Part shown: positions 10,704 to 26,056 of the stretch, in pieces
Position numbering within the stretch: the first letter of the stretch is position 1
Layout of the letters: the number at the start of each line of letters is the position of its first letter
Assembly: GCA_018882965.1 (NCBI GenBank)
Contig: VEQY01000009.1
Span: 18,866-82,865, forward strand
Direction: 5' to 3'
From: Mycobacterium sp.
GTDB lineage: Bacteria > Actinomycetota > Actinomycetes > Mycobacteriales > Mycobacteriaceae
Length of the DNA stretch: 64,000 nt
The notes under the pieces: generated by a model
The model's database searches: none
Seen by the model: the letters and a program-made list of their open reading frames with translations, nothing else
What the model was told of the DNA's origin: nothing
Position numbers and translations under genes: made by a program

Positions 10704-12191
10704 ATGACCGGGCAGCGCTACGAGGCGATCATCGTCGGCGCGGGTTTCGGCGGTATCGGAGCCGCGGTGCAACTCAAGCGGCTGGGGATCGAGAACTTCG
10801 TGCTCCTCGACCGACTCGACGATCTGGGCGGGACATGGCACGTCAACCACTACCCCGGCCTGGCCTGTGACGTACCGACCACCACCTACTCGTACTTCTT
10901 CGAACCGAACCCGGACTGGTCCCGGCTCTTCTCCACCGGCGAAGAGATCAAGCGGTACGCCGACCATGTGGCGGACAAGTACGACGTCCGCCGCCACATC
11001 CGCTTCAACACCTCCGTGGAGGGCGCACGCTGGGATCCCGAAGCGGGACTGTGGCAGGTCGCCCTCGCCGATGGTGCCACCCTGAGCGCGCGGTTCCTGA
11101 TCACCGCCACCGGATTTCTATCCCAGCCGCACACGCCGGAGATCCCCGGTATCCACGGCTTCGAGGGCAGCGTCATCCATACCGCGGCGTGGGACGACGG
11201 CTATGACCCAGCCGGCCGGCGCATCGCTCTGATCGGCACCGGCGCGACCGCGGTCCAGCTGATCCCCGAGCTGGCCCGGACGGCGGGTGAATTGACCGTC
11301 TATCAGCGCACGCCGATCTTCGTCGTCCCCAAGCTCGACTTCGGCTATCCGCAGCGCGTCCGGCGGCTGTTCGCCCGAGTCCCGCTCGCTCAGCGTGCGG
11401 TTCGCGCGGTGACCGACACCATCTACGAGCTCTTCAACTTCGTCGTACTGCATCATCGCTCGACACTGTTCCGCCGGCTGAACATCGGTGCCGCCGACGC
11501 GTCCAAGCTGTACCGCTTCCTGGTGGTCCGTGATCCCGAACTGCGGCGCGAGCTGACCCCGCCCTACGACTTCGGCTGTAAGCGACCCACCTTCTCCAAC
11601 AGTTACTACCAGGCCTTCACCAAGCCGAACGTGCACCTGCAGACCAGCGGCATCGACCACATCGAGCCGCATGCCATCGTGGCCGCGGACGGCACCCGCA
11701 CAGAGATCGACACCTTGGTTCTGGCGACGGGTTTCGATCTGTGGGAGGCCAACATCCCAGCCATCGAGGTGATCGGTCGCGGCGGCCGCAACCTGGGGAA
11801 ATGGTGGCGGGAGAACAGATTTCAGGCCTACCAGGGAGTGTCCATCCCGCACTTCCCCAACTATTTCAGCCTGGCCAGCCCGTACGCCTTCATCGGGTTG
11901 AACTTCTTCAACGCCATGGAGTACCAGATGCGGATCATGGACCGGGTGCTCAGCGAGGCCAAGCGGCGTCACGCGACCACGTTCGAGGTGACCGAGGAGG
12001 CCAACGCGCGATTCCTCGACGAAATGACCGACCGCGTCGGCGATTCGGTATTCGCGCTGGGGCAGTGTGCCGCAGCGCGGTCGTACTATTTCAATCCGCA
12101 CGGCGAAGCCACCCTGCTGCGGCCGACGACCGCCAGGGCCGCGATTCGCCGAGCGGCAGAGTTCCCCTTGAGCGACTACCACTTCAGCTAG
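10704..12191 (+). CDS. Flavin-containing monooxygenase, probable type I Baeyer-Villiger monooxygenase
   Basis: GAGFGGIG, FEGSVIHTAAWD (FxGxxxHxxxWD fingerprint), GTGATA. Confidence 0.88.
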   Translation: MTGQRYEAIIVGAGFGGIGAAVQLKRLGIENFVLLDRLDDLGGTWHVNHYPGLACDVPTTTYSYFFEPNPDWSRLFSTGEEIKRYADHVADKYDVRRHIRFNTSVEGARWDPEAGLWQVALADGATLSARFLITATGFLSQPHTPEIPGIHGFEGSVIHTAAWDDGYDPAGRRIALIGTGATAVQLIPELARTAGELTVYQRTPIFVVPKLDFGYPQRVRRLFARVPLAQRAVRAVTDTIYELFNFVVLHHRSTLFRRLNIGAADASKLYRFLVVRDPELRRELTPPYDFGCKRPTFSNSYYQAFTKPNVHLQTSGIDHIEPHAIVAADGTRTEIDTLVLATGFDLWEANIPAIEVIGRGGRNLGKWWRENRFQAYQGVSIPHFPNYFSLASPYAFIGLNFFNAMEYQMRIMDRVLSEAKRRHATTFEVTEEANARFLDEMTDRVGDSVFALGQCAAARSYYFNPHGEATLLRPTTARAAIRRAAEFPLSDYHFS

Positions 12192-12203
12192 GAAAGGATC
12201 CCG

Positions 12204-12458
12204 ATGTCCCGGATCACAGCCGTGGGCGCGGTGCTGGCCGCAACCGGATTGGCGCACTTCGCCAAACCGGAGTTGTTCGAGCCGATCACCGCCCCGGTGT
12301 TCCCCACCAAAACCCGCCAGCACATCTACCTCAACGGAGGCATCGAGACCGCGTTGGGCGTTGGACTGGCCGTGCCGCGAACCCGCAAGCTGGCGGTGGC
12401 CGGTGCCCTGGGCTACATCGGCTATCTGGCGGTCAGCGCCGTACGCAGCAGGGGTTAG
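12204..12458 (+). CDS. Small conserved membrane protein
   Basis: 84-aa hydrophobic ORF, 12 bp after the FMO gene, same strand. Confidence 0.6.
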   Translation: MSRITAVGAVLAATGLAHFAKPELFEPITAPVFPTKTRQHIYLNGGIETALGVGLAVPRTRKLAVAGALGYIGYLAVSAVRSRG

Positions 12459-12464
12459 GCAGTA

Positions 12465-14174
12465 CTAGGAGCCGGCGGCCGGAGGGTCCTGCTGCCACTT
12501 CCGGTAGGCCTCGACCGCGGTGGGCAGCGTCATGAAAATCTTGTCCTCGCCGATCCGGTCCAACATTCCCGTATCCGAAAGCGCTTTGCGTAGCGGCAGT
12601 TTCACCCGGGCCATACCGAAGACGATCCCTCGCCGGCTCAGACTCCGCCGAAGCTGCTCGAGGGCGTCGAGCGCGGTGAGATCGACATCGCTGTTGGCCT
12701 CGGCGTTGAGGATGAACCAGACCACCGGGTCGGGGTTGTGGTCCACGGCTGCGAGAGCGTGAGAGTAGAAATCTTCGGCGTTGGCGAAGAAGAGCGGTGC
12801 GTCATAGCGGTACACCAGCAACCCGGGCACTAGATGAGCGCCCGGGTAATCACCGATGTCGTGCATTCCCGGCACCCCGGGGACGAAACCGAGAACGCTG
12901 CCGTGCGGTCGCGCCACCCGCCGCAGCAGATCCAGAATCGACAGGCCCACGGCGGCGAGCACACCGCCGAGCACACCGAGGGCGAGCACACCCAGGGTCG
13001 TCAGCATCGCCAGGATCAGTTCGCTGCGCCGGAACCCGGCCAGCCGCCGGTACTCGCCGCCGTCGATGAGCCGCAGGGCGGCGTAGACCACCAGCGCACC
13101 CAGAGCCGCGGAGGGGAAGGTCGACAGCAGCCCGTGGGCGGTCAGCAGGATCACCAGCAGACACCCGAGCGCGATCACGGAGTACAGCTGGGTGCGGGCA
13201 CCGACCAGCACGCCCAGAGCGGTCCGGCTGGCACTGGAGCTGACCGGAAACCCCTGGCTGAGTCCGGCGCCGAGATTGCACAGCCCCAGCGCCCTCAGTT
13301 CGGCGTTGGGGTCGACGGTCTCCCCGTGCCGGGCGGCGAAGATCCGCGCCGTCAGCACCGTGTCGGAGAACGCCACGATCGCCACCCCGACCGCGGCGGC
13401 AGCCAGCGCATCGAGGTCCCGCAGTGGCACACCGGTGAGCCCCGGCACGGGCAGCCCGCCGGGAACCTGGCCGATCACCTCCACGCCGAATCGGTTCAGC
13501 GAGAACAGTGCCACCACCGCGGAGGCGACCAACACGACGATGAGCGGGCCGGGCGCACGCGGAACCAGCCGCGCCATCAGGATCAGTGCCAGGAGCACCG
13601 CGGCGGAGAACGCCAGAGTCGGCAGATGCACGCGGGGCAGCGCCGCGACGAGAGACTCCACCTGCTCGAAGAACCCGTCGCCGGAGACCGGTACCCCGGT
13701 GAGCTTGCCCAGCTGGCCGCCGATCATGATCAGGGCCACCCCGCTCATGAAGCCGATGAGCACCGGGCGGGACAGCAGGTCGGCCAGGAACCCCAGCCGC
13801 AGCAGGCCGCCGGCGAAGCAGAATACTCCGACCAGCACGGCGAGCATTGCCGCCATCGCCGCGTAGCGGCCAGGGTCGCCGGCGGCCAGCGGTGCCAGTG
13901 CCGTCGCCGTCATCAGCGCCATCGTCGCCTCCGGGCCGGCCGAGAGGTGCCGCGAGGTACCCGTGACCGCGTAGACCGCCAGCGGCAGCAGCGCCGCCCA
14001 CAGCCCGGCCACCGGAGGCAGACCCGCCACGGTGGCGTACGCCATCGCCTGCGGCACCAGATACGCGGCCACCGTGAGGCCGGCGAACACGTCGCCGCTC
14101 AGCCACCAGCTCCGATAACCGCGGAACTGCGCCAGGCCGGGGACCAGCGCCGCCCAGTCGACGCGCGCGGTCAC
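12465..14174 (-). CDS. SulP/SLC26 family anion permease with C-terminal STAS domain
   Basis: Multi-TM protein with VPQAMAYATVAGLPPVAGLW and C-terminal STAS. Listed ORF start is upstream; GTG at 14174 chosen. Confidence 0.9.
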   Translation of the reverse strand: MTARVDWAALVPGLAQFRGYRSWWLSGDVFAGLTVAAYLVPQAMAYATVAGLPPVAGLWAALLPLAVYAVTGTSRHLSAGPEATMALMTATALAPLAAGDPGRYAAMAAMLAVLVGVFCFAGGLLRLGFLADLLSRPVLIGFMSGVALIMIGGQLGKLTGVPVSGDGFFEQVESLVAALPRVHLPTLAFSAAVLLALILMARLVPRAPGPLIVVLVASAVVALFSLNRFGVEVIGQVPGGLPVPGLTGVPLRDLDALAAAAVGVAIVAFSDTVLTARIFAARHGETVDPNAELRALGLCNLGAGLSQGFPVSSSASRTALGVLVGARTQLYSVIALGCLLVILLTAHGLLSTFPSAALGALVVYAALRLIDGGEYRRLAGFRRSELILAMLTTLGVLALGVLGGVLAAVGLSILDLLRRVARPHGSVLGFVPGVPGMHDIGDYPGAHLVPGLLVYRYDAPLFFANAEDFYSHALAAVDHNPDPVVWFILNAEANSDVDLTALDALEQLRRSLSRRGIVFGMARVKLPLRKALSDTGMLDRIGEDKIFMTLPTAVEAYRKWQQDPPAAGS

Positions 14175-15724
14175 GGTTCGGCGATGAGGTGGCGCGTGCG
14201 GTCCGCACGCAGCGGGATTCCGTTGCGCCCGTCCAGGCTCTGCGCGTAGACCCCGACGGCGAAGGCGACCCCGCCTCCGTTGATGCCCAGGGCGGCTTGG
14301 TCCACGTTGTCCAGGCGGTCTTCGGCGGTGTGGTAGTTCGGGTCGTAGGGGGCGCCGGCGGTTCCGCCCCACAGTTCGGCCTGACCCTCGGTCTTGTCCG
14401 CCTCGGCCCCGGTGAACAGCCCGCCCGCGGGGATGCCGGCTTGGGTGAAGGGGTCGTAATCCGAGCGGCCGTCGAAGGAGGTGTCCTCGGCCGTGATCCC
14501 CGCAGCCTTCAGGTAGCCGACGAAGGTGCGTTCGACACCCGGCGATCCCTCCGGCACCCGCGGCGGGCTCTCGCCGGGTTCCAGGGCGGTGGACTGGTCC
14601 CCGTCATAGGTGAAATACCCCGGGTTGGGCGAACCGATCATGTCGAAGTTGAGGTAGAGCGCGATGTCCCTGAGCTGTTCGACGTTCAATGTCTCGAGGT
14701 ACTTGCGCGATCCGACGATGCCGATTTCCTCGGCTCCCCACAGCGCGAAGCGAACAGCGTGCTTGACCGCGGGCGCACTGCCGAGTTGCACGGCGGTCTC
14801 GAGCACCGCGGCCACCCCCGAACCGTTGTCATTGATGCCCGGGCCGTCGGGCACGCTGTCCAGATGGGCGCCGACCATGACCACGTCGGCCCCCGACCCG
14901 GTCGTGGTCTGGGCGACCACGTTGCGGGTCGTCATCGTCACAACACGGGCATCGAGCACGACGGTCGCCGGGCCCGGTTCGGCGCGCAGTCGGGCGCCCT
15001 GCGCCTTGCTCACGCTGATCACCGGGATGCCCGCGGCGGCATCCTCACCGAGGGTGCCGCCCATCTTCTCCTCGTCGACGTTGTTGGCCACCACCAGCGC
15101 CACCGCGCCGAGCTTGGCGACGACGTCCTGCTTCTGCGCGAAGGGGCAGATGCCGCGGTCGACGAGCACCACCGCGCCCGCGACCGGCAGGCCGTCGTAG
15201 TCGGCGGTCGCGCAGCCGGGCGAGTCGTCGGCGGGGGCGGCCACCAGCGGCCCGCTGACACCGCCGGCCGGGGTGCCGCCGCTGTACTGCAGCGCGTCGG
15301 CCTCGATCACAGCTCCGCCGACGGTCAGCGCCGGCTTCTCCGACTCGAAGACCCGGATCTCGAACTCCGGGGTCGCGACGTCGAACCCCGCGGCGCGCAG
15401 CGTGTCGACGACGTAGTCGACGCTGGCGTCGTACCCGGGGGTGCCGACCGCGCGGGTGCCGTCGTGGGCGTCGGCGATGTCCTGCAGTGCGGCCAGATGG
15501 CCGACCATCGCCTCGGTGGTCACCCGCGCGCGCAAGCCCTCGGCGAACTTGGCCGCGTCGACGTCCTGCACGACGAGGTTCTCCGGAACAGCCCGGGGCT
15601 CGGCCGTCCGGGCGCACCCGGCTGCCGCACCCCCGGCCGCGAAGACCAACAGGGCGATCGCGGCGATCGCGGCGATCGGGCCGATCGCAGGCCTGCCGTG
15701 AAATCCACGTCTCATCGCCTTCAC
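14171..15724 (-). CDS. lpqL: Secreted/lipoprotein M28 family aminopeptidase (LpqL-like)
   Basis: PA-domain-like insert, VGAHLDSVPDGPGINDNGSG and WGAEEIGIVGS zinc peptidase motifs; lipobox AGCAR. Confidence 0.82.
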   Translation of the reverse strand: MKAMRRGFHGRPAIGPIAAIAAIALLVFAAGGAAAGCARTAEPRAVPENLVVQDVDAAKFAEGLRARVTTEAMVGHLAALQDIADAHDGTRAVGTPGYDASVDYVVDTLRAAGFDVATPEFEIRVFESEKPALTVGGAVIEADALQYSGGTPAGGVSGPLVAAPADDSPGCATADYDGLPVAGAVVLVDRGICPFAQKQDVVAKLGAVALVVANNVDEEKMGGTLGEDAAAGIPVISVSKAQGARLRAEPGPATVVLDARVVTMTTRNVVAQTTTGSGADVVMVGAHLDSVPDGPGINDNGSGVAAVLETAVQLGSAPAVKHAVRFALWGAEEIGIVGSRKYLETLNVEQLRDIALYLNFDMIGSPNPGYFTYDGDQSTALEPGESPPRVPEGSPGVERTFVGYLKAAGITAEDTSFDGRSDYDPFTQAGIPAGGLFTGAEADKTEGQAELWGGTAGAPYDPNYHTAEDRLDNVDQAALGINGGGVAFAVGVYAQSLDGRNGIPLRADRTRHLIAEP

Positions 15725-15758
15725 GTTAGCCGCTCGGCCGCAGGCCGCGGCCCGGTGA

Positions 15759-16343
15759 TCAGGCGCCGGGGGTGCACCAGGCGAAGGCCCGCCCGGCGAT
15801 CACGACGGTGTGCGGCAACCGGCAGTCGTGGGGAGGAGCGGGGTGCTTGGCCCGAAGCAGCTCCCAACTTTGCGCGAATGCCGGGTGCAGGGGAAGGTCG
15901 GCCACCGCATGTTCGGGTACCCACCGCAGTTCGGCACTCTCCCGGTTCGCCACGGTCCGGAGCAACTCGCCGGCGTCGGCCACCACCGTGGTGTAGCTCC
16001 AGTAGGCCCCGCCCGGGCCGGTGACCTCGGCGGTGACGATGCTGCCGCGCACCACGATCTGGTCGGCGGTCAGACCGGCCTCCTCGTAGGCCTCCCGCAC
16101 GGCGGCGTGCTCGGGCTGTTCGTGGCTGTCCCGGGCGCCACCGGGCAGACCCCACGTCCCGCCCTGATGGCTCCACAGGGCGCGGTGCTGAAGCAGCACA
16201 GCGGGCGTACCGTCGTGCCACGGGGCCCTCAGCAGCAGACCTGCAGCTCCGTGCCGACCCCAGTGGTGGCTGCCCCGGTCGGAGATCACCCACCCGTCGC
16301 CGTCGCCGCGCACGGGCTTCAGGATAGGCGCGCCCACGACCAT
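15759..16343 (-). CDS. mutT3: NUDIX hydrolase (MutT3-like)
   Basis: GGARDSHEQPEHAAVREAYEEAGL Nudix box. Confidence 0.8.
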   Translation of the reverse strand: MVVGAPILKPVRGDGDGWVISDRGSHHWGRHGAAGLLLRAPWHDGTPAVLLQHRALWSHQGGTWGLPGGARDSHEQPEHAAVREAYEEAGLTADQIVVRGSIVTAEVTGPGGAYWSYTTVVADAGELLRTVANRESAELRWVPEHAVADLPLHPAFAQSWELLRAKHPAPPHDCRLPHTVVIAGRAFAWCTPGA

Positions 16344-16417
16344 CGGCCCGGCTGCTCTTAGAATTCGCTTATCGGCGACTACGCTGGCCTGTGCGAAGGG
16401 AGTGAGGTCGGCACAAG

Positions 16418-17733
16418 GTGACCGTTGAGCTGGCACATCCCTCGACCGAACCGTTGGCGCAACGGTCGCCGAGTCAGCCCGCGCACCCGCGATGGTGGTT
16501 CGCCAGAACCACGCCCGGCCGGATCCTGACGATCGGGGTGATCCTGGCGACGCTGGGGGTGCTGACCGCGTTCGCCACCTCCACGACGATCAACGAGCGG
16601 CAGCGGCAGCTGACCAACGTGCTGGACAGCACCGAACCGCTGGCCTTCGCCGCCGGACAGCTCTACACCAAGCTCTCGGTCGCCGACGCCGCTGCGGCCA
16701 CGGCGTTCATCGCCGGCGCCGAGCCCCGGCCGGTTCGCCAGCGCTACGAACAGGCGATCACCGACGCCGCGGTGGCGGTCACCCGCGCGTCCAGCGGGCT
16801 CGACGACCCGCCGCTGGTCGAGTTGCTCGGCCGGATCAACGCCCGGCTCGCCGTCTACACCGGCCTTATCGAGACAGCACGGACCAACAACCGGCTCGGT
16901 AACCCCGTCGGATCGTCCTACCTCTCCGAGGCCTCGGGGCTCATGCAGCAGCAGATCCTGCCCGACGCCCAGCGTCTCTACGAGCAGACCTCCGCCCAGG
17001 TGGACGCCGAGACGACGGCATCGGCGACGATCCCGGCCCCGGCGATCATCGTGGTGGCCACGACTCTGTTGTTCGGCGCCTTCGCCCACCGCTGGCTGGC
17101 CCAGCGCACCAAGCGCCGGATCAACATCGGGCTGATCGCCGGCGGGCTGGCGATCATGATCATGATCGTCTGGGTCGGAAGTGCCCTGGCCATCTCCACC
17201 GCGGGAACGCGGGCCGCCAAGAAGACGGCGGCGGACTCGCTGAAAACGGTGACCGGCCTGGCGATCACCGCGCAGCAGGCCCGTGCGGACGAGACACTGT
17301 CGCTCATCCGACGCGACGACGAGGATGCCCGCAAGCGCTCCTACCTGCAGCGGGTCGATGGGATGCGGGCTGAACTCAAGGAATACCTGGCCGGGGACAA
17401 CGCCATCGCCTCGGCCCAACTGGCCGGCGCCGATGCGCTGCTGGTGAAGTGGCGCGAGACCGACGAGCGCATCAACTCCTACATCGCCGTCGGTGACTAT
17501 CAGGCCGCGACGCAGGTGGCGCTGGGCGACGGCGAAGACGACTCGACACCGTCCTTCGACCGCCTCAACGAGGCGTTGACCAACGGTATTCAGGAGAGCC
17601 GCAAGCAGTTGCGCAACGACATCCTGTCGGCCCGGCGGGTGCTGTCGGGCACCACGGTGGGCGGCGCGGTGCTGTCGATCAGCGCGGCGCTGGCTGTCGG
17701 TCTCGGACTGTGGCCGCGCATGGGCGAGTACCG

Positions 17734-17737
<4 letters not shown>
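16418..17737 (+). CDS. glnX: GlnX-like membrane protein upstream of glnH-pknG
   Basis: TM segments flanking extracellular helical region; operon position before glnH-pknG. Confidence 0.8.
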
Positions 17738-20963
<3,226 letters not shown>

Positions 20964-20967
20964 AGCC

Positions 20968-22113
20968 TTACAGGGCGGTCAGACAGGCGCGCGCGATCGC
21001 CAGCTCCTCGTCGGTGGGGATCACCAGCACGGTGATCGCCGAGCCGTCGGACGAAATGCGACGCGGACCCCGACCCTCGTTACGCGTCTCATCGAGTTCG
21101 ACGCCCAACCCGCGAAGTCCGCTGAGCGCATCGCGCCGAACCCGGGCGTCATTCTCCCCGACACCGGCGGTGAAGGTGATCACATCGGTGCGTTCGAGGA
21201 TGGCCAGATAAGCGCCGACGTACTTGCGCAGCCGATGGATGTACACGGCATAGGCCAGCTCGGCCGCCGCGTCGCCGGACGCGATGCGCTGATGGACGAT
21301 TCGGAAATCGCTTTCACCGGACAGCCCCAGCATCCCGGAACGCCGATTCAGCACGGTCTCGATCTCCTCGACCGCCAGACCGGCGGTCCGCCACAGGTAG
21401 GCGATCACCCCCGCATCGATATCCCCGGCGCGGGTTCCCATCACGAGGCCCTCCATCGGGGTCATTCCCATCGATGTGTCGACGGGTCGGCCACCGGCGA
21501 TCGCCGAGGCCGACGCTCCATTGCCCAGATGCAGCACGATCTGGTTGAGCGACTCCGGCGCAACACCGAGGAAGTCCGCGGCGGCGCGGCTGACGAACTG
21601 GTGGGAGGTTCCATGGAACCCGTAGCGACGAATGTGCCAGCGGGAGGCCAGCTCATGATCGATGGCGTAGGTGGCGGCGGCCGCGGGCAGATCGTGGAAA
21701 AAGGCGGTGTCGAAGACGGCGATGTGTGGCAGATCGGGCATCAGCTTGCGCGCGACCTCGATACCGAGCACCGCGGGCGGATTATGCAGCGGGGCAAGCG
21801 GTGCCAAATCCCGAAGCTGCGCGAGCGCGGCATCGTCGATGATCGTCGGGTGATAGAGGTTCGGCCCGCCGTGCACGACCCGGTGCCCCACCGCGACAAC
21901 CCCGAGATCCGAGAGATCTCGCCGTCCGCCGACTATCACCTCGAAGGCCGCACGCAGCGCGGCCTCGTGGTCGGTGACCCCGCCGTCCTCGCCGATGCGC
22001 TCCACGATCCCGTCGACGAGCGAAGTGCCGTCGACGGGCTGGACCAGCGAGTACTTCAGCGACGACGACCCGGAGTTGAGGACCAGGACGGTGCCGGCAC
22101 CGCCGGCGGTCAT
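20968..22113 (-). CDS. ackA: Acetate kinase
   Basis: [20 protein letters not shown] and [18 protein letters not shown] motifs. Confidence 0.95.
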   Translation of the reverse strand: MTAGGAGTVLVLNSGSSSLKYSLVQPVDGTSLVDGIVERIGEDGGVTDHEAALRAAFEVIVGGRRDLSDLGVVAVGHRVVHGGPNLYHPTIIDDAALAQLRDLAPLAPLHNPPAVLGIEVARKLMPDLPHIAVFDTAFFHDLPAAAATYAIDHELASRWHIRRYGFHGTSHQFVSRAAADFLGVAPESLNQIVLHLGNGASASAIAGGRPVDTSMGMTPMEGLVMGTRAGDIDAGVIAYLWRTAGLAVEEIETVLNRRSGMLGLSGESDFRIVHQRIASGDAAAELAYAVYIHRLRKYVGAYLAILERTDVITFTAGVGENDARVRRDALSGLRGLGVELDETRNEGRGPRRISSDGSAITVLVIPTDEELAIARACLTAL

Positions 22114-24191
22114 CGAACTCCCTGCGCTTGAATCGCGGTGATCGCGACGGTATTGACGATGTCCTCGACCAGCGCCCCGCGGGACAGGTCGTTGACGGGT
22201 TTGTTGAGCCCTTGAAGCACCGGACCGATGGCAATCGCACCGGCGCTGCGCTGCACGGCCTTGTAGGTGTTGTTGCCCGTGTTCAGGTCCGGGAAAATCA
22301 GCACGGTCGCCTTGCCTGCCACCGGCGAGTCCGGCATCTTCGCTGCCGCCACGGTCGCGTCGACCGCGGCGTCATACTGAATCGGTCCCTCCACGAGCAG
22401 TTCGGGTGCGCGACCACGAACCAGCTCGGTCGCAGCCCTGACCTTGTCGACACCCGCGCCGCTGCCCGACTCGCCGGTGGAGTACGACAGCATGGCCACT
22501 CGCGGCTCGATCCCGAACTGCGCGGCCGTCTGGGCCGAGCTGATCGCGATATCGGCGAGCTGCTCAGCCGTCGGATCCGGCACGATCGCACAGTCTCCGT
22601 AGGCCAAGACCCTGTCCGCCAGGCACATGAAGAAGATGCTCGACACCGTGGAAACCCCCGGTTGGGTCTTGATGATCTCGAAGGCGGGACGCACGGTGTG
22701 CGCAGTGGTGTGAGCGGCGCCGGACACCATGCCGTCAACGATGTCGTTGTGCACGAGCATGGTTCCGAAGTAGGAGACGTCGCGGATGATCTCGCGCGCC
22801 TGCTCCAGTGTCACGCCCTTGGCCTTGCGGAGCTCGGCGTACTGTGCGGCGAAGCCCTCGCACAGATCGCTGGTGCGAGGATCGACCACGGTCGCGCTCG
22901 ACAGATCGACGCCGAGCTCAGCGGCGCGGGTGCGGACTCCGATCTCCTCGCCCAGGATGGTCAACTCAGCCACGCCGCGAAGCAGAAGCCGGCCGGCCGC
23001 CTTGAGAATTCGGTCGTCATCCCCTTCGGGAAGCACGATGCGCTGCCGGTCGGCACGCGCGCGCTCCATGAGCTGATGGGTGAACATCTGCGGTGTGGTG
23101 ACCGTCGGAATCGGAATCGCCAGCACATCGAGCAGTTCGTCGGTGTCGACGTAGCGGTCGACCAACTCGATCGCGGTGTCGATCTTGCGCTGCGAGGACG
23201 CCGTCACCCGTCCGCGGGTATTGGCCACCGCGCTGGCGGCCTCGAAGGTGCGCAGATCACTGGCGATGATCGGCAGCCGCAGACCGATCCCGGTGATCAG
23301 CCGTGCGATCTCGCGGTGCAGGGAAAGCCCGCCGTTGAGGATGATCACCGACAGCGAGGGGAATCCCTCGGCCACGTGCGCGGCCGCCACCGCGAGCACC
23401 ACGTCGGACCGATCGCCCGGGGTGATCACCGCGGCGCCCTCGGTGAGGCGTTCCAGCACGTGCTCGGCGGTCATTCCGGCCACCATCACGTCGATGACCT
23501 CCCGGGACAGCAGCGAGGGGTCGCCGTGCACCAGGGTGCCCCGTACCGCCGTGCACAACTCCCCCACCGTCGCCGCCACCAGCAGGGGTTCCTCGGGCAG
23601 CACGTAGACCCGCGGGCCGAGGTTCTGGCACGCCTGCAGCACCGCGGCCATCTTCTCCGGCTCGCACCGGTTGGCCACGACCGCGGCGGTATGCGTGTGC
23701 TGTGCCGACAACTCGGCCAGACACAGGCCGATGACGGCGACGATCTCGGCGGGCGTACGGCCGGTGGCGCGAACAGACAGCAGCACCGGTGCACCGAGGT
23801 TGGCGGCGATGCGGGCGTTGACCGCCAGTTCGGTGGGCGAGGCCACGTCGGTGTAGTCCGAGCCCACGATCACCATCGCGTCGCAGCGGTCGGCAACCTC
23901 GTGGTAGCGGTCGACGATATCGCCGATCGCGCCGTCGGGATCCTCGTGCAGGCGCTGATAAGAGACCCCGACGCAGTCCTGGTAGGAAAGCCCCGCCGTG
24001 CTCTGCGCGAGCAGCAGTTCGAGGATGTAGTCGCTGTCTTCGCGACGGGTGATGGGCCGGAAGACCCCGACCCGGGGAACCATGGCGCTGAGCCGGTGCA
24101 TGATGCCCAGCGCGATGGTGGACTTCCCGGTCTCGCCCTCCGGAGACGCGATGTAGATCGCCCTCGGTTTCACGCCGACAGCATTACTCAC
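22110..24191 (-). CDS. pta: Phosphate acetyltransferase
   Basis: Long Pta with DRTGG-like N-terminus and C-terminal PTA_PTB domain; overlaps ackA start. Confidence 0.94.
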   Translation of the reverse strand: MSNAVGVKPRAIYIASPEGETGKSTIALGIMHRLSAMVPRVGVFRPITRREDSDYILELLLAQSTAGLSYQDCVGVSYQRLHEDPDGAIGDIVDRYHEVADRCDAMVIVGSDYTDVASPTELAVNARIAANLGAPVLLSVRATGRTPAEIVAVIGLCLAELSAQHTHTAAVVANRCEPEKMAAVLQACQNLGPRVYVLPEEPLLVAATVGELCTAVRGTLVHGDPSLLSREVIDVMVAGMTAEHVLERLTEGAAVITPGDRSDVVLAVAAAHVAEGFPSLSVIILNGGLSLHREIARLITGIGLRLPIIASDLRTFEAASAVANTRGRVTASSQRKIDTAIELVDRYVDTDELLDVLAIPIPTVTTPQMFTHQLMERARADRQRIVLPEGDDDRILKAAGRLLLRGVAELTILGEEIGVRTRAAELGVDLSSATVVDPRTSDLCEGFAAQYAELRKAKGVTLEQAREIIRDVSYFGTMLVHNDIVDGMVSGAAHTTAHTVRPAFEIIKTQPGVSTVSSIFFMCLADRVLAYGDCAIVPDPTAEQLADIAISSAQTAAQFGIEPRVAMLSYSTGESGSGAGVDKVRAATELVRGRAPELLVEGPIQYDAAVDATVAAAKMPDSPVAGKATVLIFPDLNTGNNTYKAVQRSAGAIAIGPVLQGLNKPVNDLSRGALVEDIVNTVAITAIQAQGVR

Positions 24192-24212
24192 CGGCGCGGT
24201 GCCCGCGGGGCG

Positions 24213-25223
24213 TTAACCAAGTTTTCGCAGCCGCGGCAGCAGATCCTTCTCGAAGAGCTCCAGGAACCGCCGCTGGTCATGGCCGGGTGCGTGGAAGACC
24301 AGATGATTGAGTCCGTAGTCGAGGTAGGCGGCGACCTTCTCGACGGCCTCATCCGGGTCGGCGGAGACGATCCAGCGCCGGGCGACCTGCTCGATGGGCA
24401 ACTCGTCGGCCAGCCGCTCCATCTCCATCGGGTCGGTCACCGAGTGCTTCTGCTCAGGCGTCAGCGACAGCGGAGCCCAGAACCGGCAGTTGTTCAGTGC
24501 CACCTCGGGGTCGGTGTCGTAGGAGATCTTGATCTCGATCATCTTGTCGATCGTGTCGAGGTCACGGTCGTCGACGGCCGCCCCCTCGCGCAGTGCGGGC
24601 ATCAGTTTCTCGGTGTAGAGCTCCTGGCCTTTGCCGGAGGTGCAGATGAAGCCGTCCCCGGCGCGCCCGGCGTACTTGGCGACCACCGGCCCGCCCGCGC
24701 CCACGTACACCGGAACTCCCCCCTCGGGGACGTCGTAGATCGACGCGCCCTTGAGGTGGTAGTACTCCCCGTCGAAGTCGACGCGCTCGCCGCGCCACAG
24801 CTCGCGCATCAGCCGCACCGATTCGCGCAACCGGGCGAAGCGCTCCTTGAATTCCGGCCATTCGGTCATCGCCCCGGTGGCGATCTCGTTGAGCGCTTCG
24901 CCGGTGCCCACTCCCAGGAAGACCCGCCCGGGATAGAGGCAGCCCATCGTGGCGAAAGCCTGGGCGATCACCGCGGGGTTGTAGCGGAAGGTCGGCGTCA
25001 GCACCGACGTACCCAGGGTGATCCGCTTGGTCCGCTCGCCCACCGCCGTCATCCAGGACAGCGCGAACGGGGAGTGCCCACCCTCGTGGCGCCAGGGGTT
25101 GAAGTGATCGCTGACCGACGCGCTGTCCATTCCGTGTTCCTCGGCGAGCACGCCGAGTTCGACCAACTCCCGCGGCGCGAACTGCTCCGCCGACGCCTTG
25201 TATCCGAGCTTGAGTTCCGCCAC
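24213..25223 (-). CDS. fgd1: F420-dependent glucose-6-phosphate dehydrogenase
   Basis: LLM-family protein beginning [44 protein letters not shown]. Confidence 0.93.
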   Translation of the reverse strand: MAELKLGYKASAEQFAPRELVELGVLAEEHGMDSASVSDHFNPWRHEGGHSPFALSWMTAVGERTKRITLGTSVLTPTFRYNPAVIAQAFATMGCLYPGRVFLGVGTGEALNEIATGAMTEWPEFKERFARLRESVRLMRELWRGERVDFDGEYYHLKGASIYDVPEGGVPVYVGAGGPVVAKYAGRAGDGFICTSGKGQELYTEKLMPALREGAAVDDRDLDTIDKMIEIKISYDTDPEVALNNCRFWAPLSLTPEQKHSVTDPMEMERLADELPIEQVARRWIVSADPDEAVEKVAAYLDYGLNHLVFHAPGHDQRRFLELFEKDLLPRLRKLG

Positions 25224-25294
25224 GCCTCCGTTTCTACTCTGCTTCCCCGCCGTTGTCCTTGGGTCTGCCCCCGGGTGGTACCTAGACTCCGCGC

Positions 25295-26056
25295 ATGGCC
25301 CCGACGCTGACGATGGTCACCGAGCGCGTCCATCTCGCCCAGACACCCCTGGTGAACTGGACAGTGGTCACCGACGACACCGGGGTCATGCTCATCGACG
25401 CGGGCTTCCCCGGCAGTCGTGACGATGTGGTGACATCACTGGCAATGCTGGGGCACCGTCCCGCCGACGTCTCGGCGATCCTGCTGACCCATGCCCACGT
25501 CGATCACCTCGGCACCGCAATCTGGTTCGCCGCCACCCACCGGACGGCGGTGCTGTGCCACCTCGACGAGGTCGGCCACGCCCGGCGCGACTACCTCGAG
25601 CAGGCCGCCCCGGCGGCCGTGCTGGCCCGGGCCTGGCGGCCGCGATGGCTGACCTGGTCGTTGCAGGTGCTGGCTCTCGGCGGGCTGGAACGCTCCGGCA
25701 TCCCGGGGGTACAGGCCCTGACCCCCGACATCGCCGCCGGCCTGCCCGGCCGGCCGCTGGCGATCCCCACCCCGGGTCACACCCGAGGACACTGCTCGTA
25801 CGTGGTCGACGGCGTTCTGGTCTCCGGGGACGCGTTGATCACCGGCCACCCGCTGGCGGCGCGGCGCGGTCCCCAACTGCTGCCCGCCATGTTCAACCAC
25901 AGCCAGTCCGACTGCGCGCGCAGCCTGGAGATCCTCGCGGCGGCCGGCACCGAACTGCTCATCCCCGGCCACGGCGCTCTCTGGCGGGGGCCGATCCGGG
26001 AGGCGGCACAACACGCGGATCAGCTCAGGACCGGCCGCGGATCGCCGGCCCGGTAG
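25295..26056 (+). CDS. MBL-fold metallo-hydrolase
   Basis: [11 protein letters not shown] (HxHxDH), [12 protein letters not shown]. Confidence 0.88.
   Translation: MAPTLTMVTERVHLAQTPLVNWTVVTDDTGVMLIDAGFPGSRDDVVTSLAMLGHRPADVSAILLTHAHVDHLGTAIWFAATHRTAVLCHLDEVGHARRDYLEQAAPAAVLARAWRPRWLTWSLQVLALGGLERSGIPGVQALTPDIAAGLPGRPLAIPTPGHTRGHCSYVVDGVLVSGDALITGHPLAARRGPQLLPAMFNHSQSDCARSLEILAAAGTELLIPGHGALWRGPIREAAQHADQLRTGRGSPAR

Noticed and set aside
15640-15695. gatcgcggc-type short repeat
   Set aside because: Encodes the Ala/Ile-rich signal sequence of the LpqL-like protein; explained by coding.
14189-16024. 611-aa plus-strand ORF
   Set aside because: Antisense to the M28 peptidase and nudix genes; composition typical of spurious GC-rich frames.
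22128-25310. 1060-aa plus-strand ORF
   Set aside because: Antisense to pta and fgd1; low-complexity His/Arg/Gly-rich translation typical of stop-free frames in high-GC DNA.
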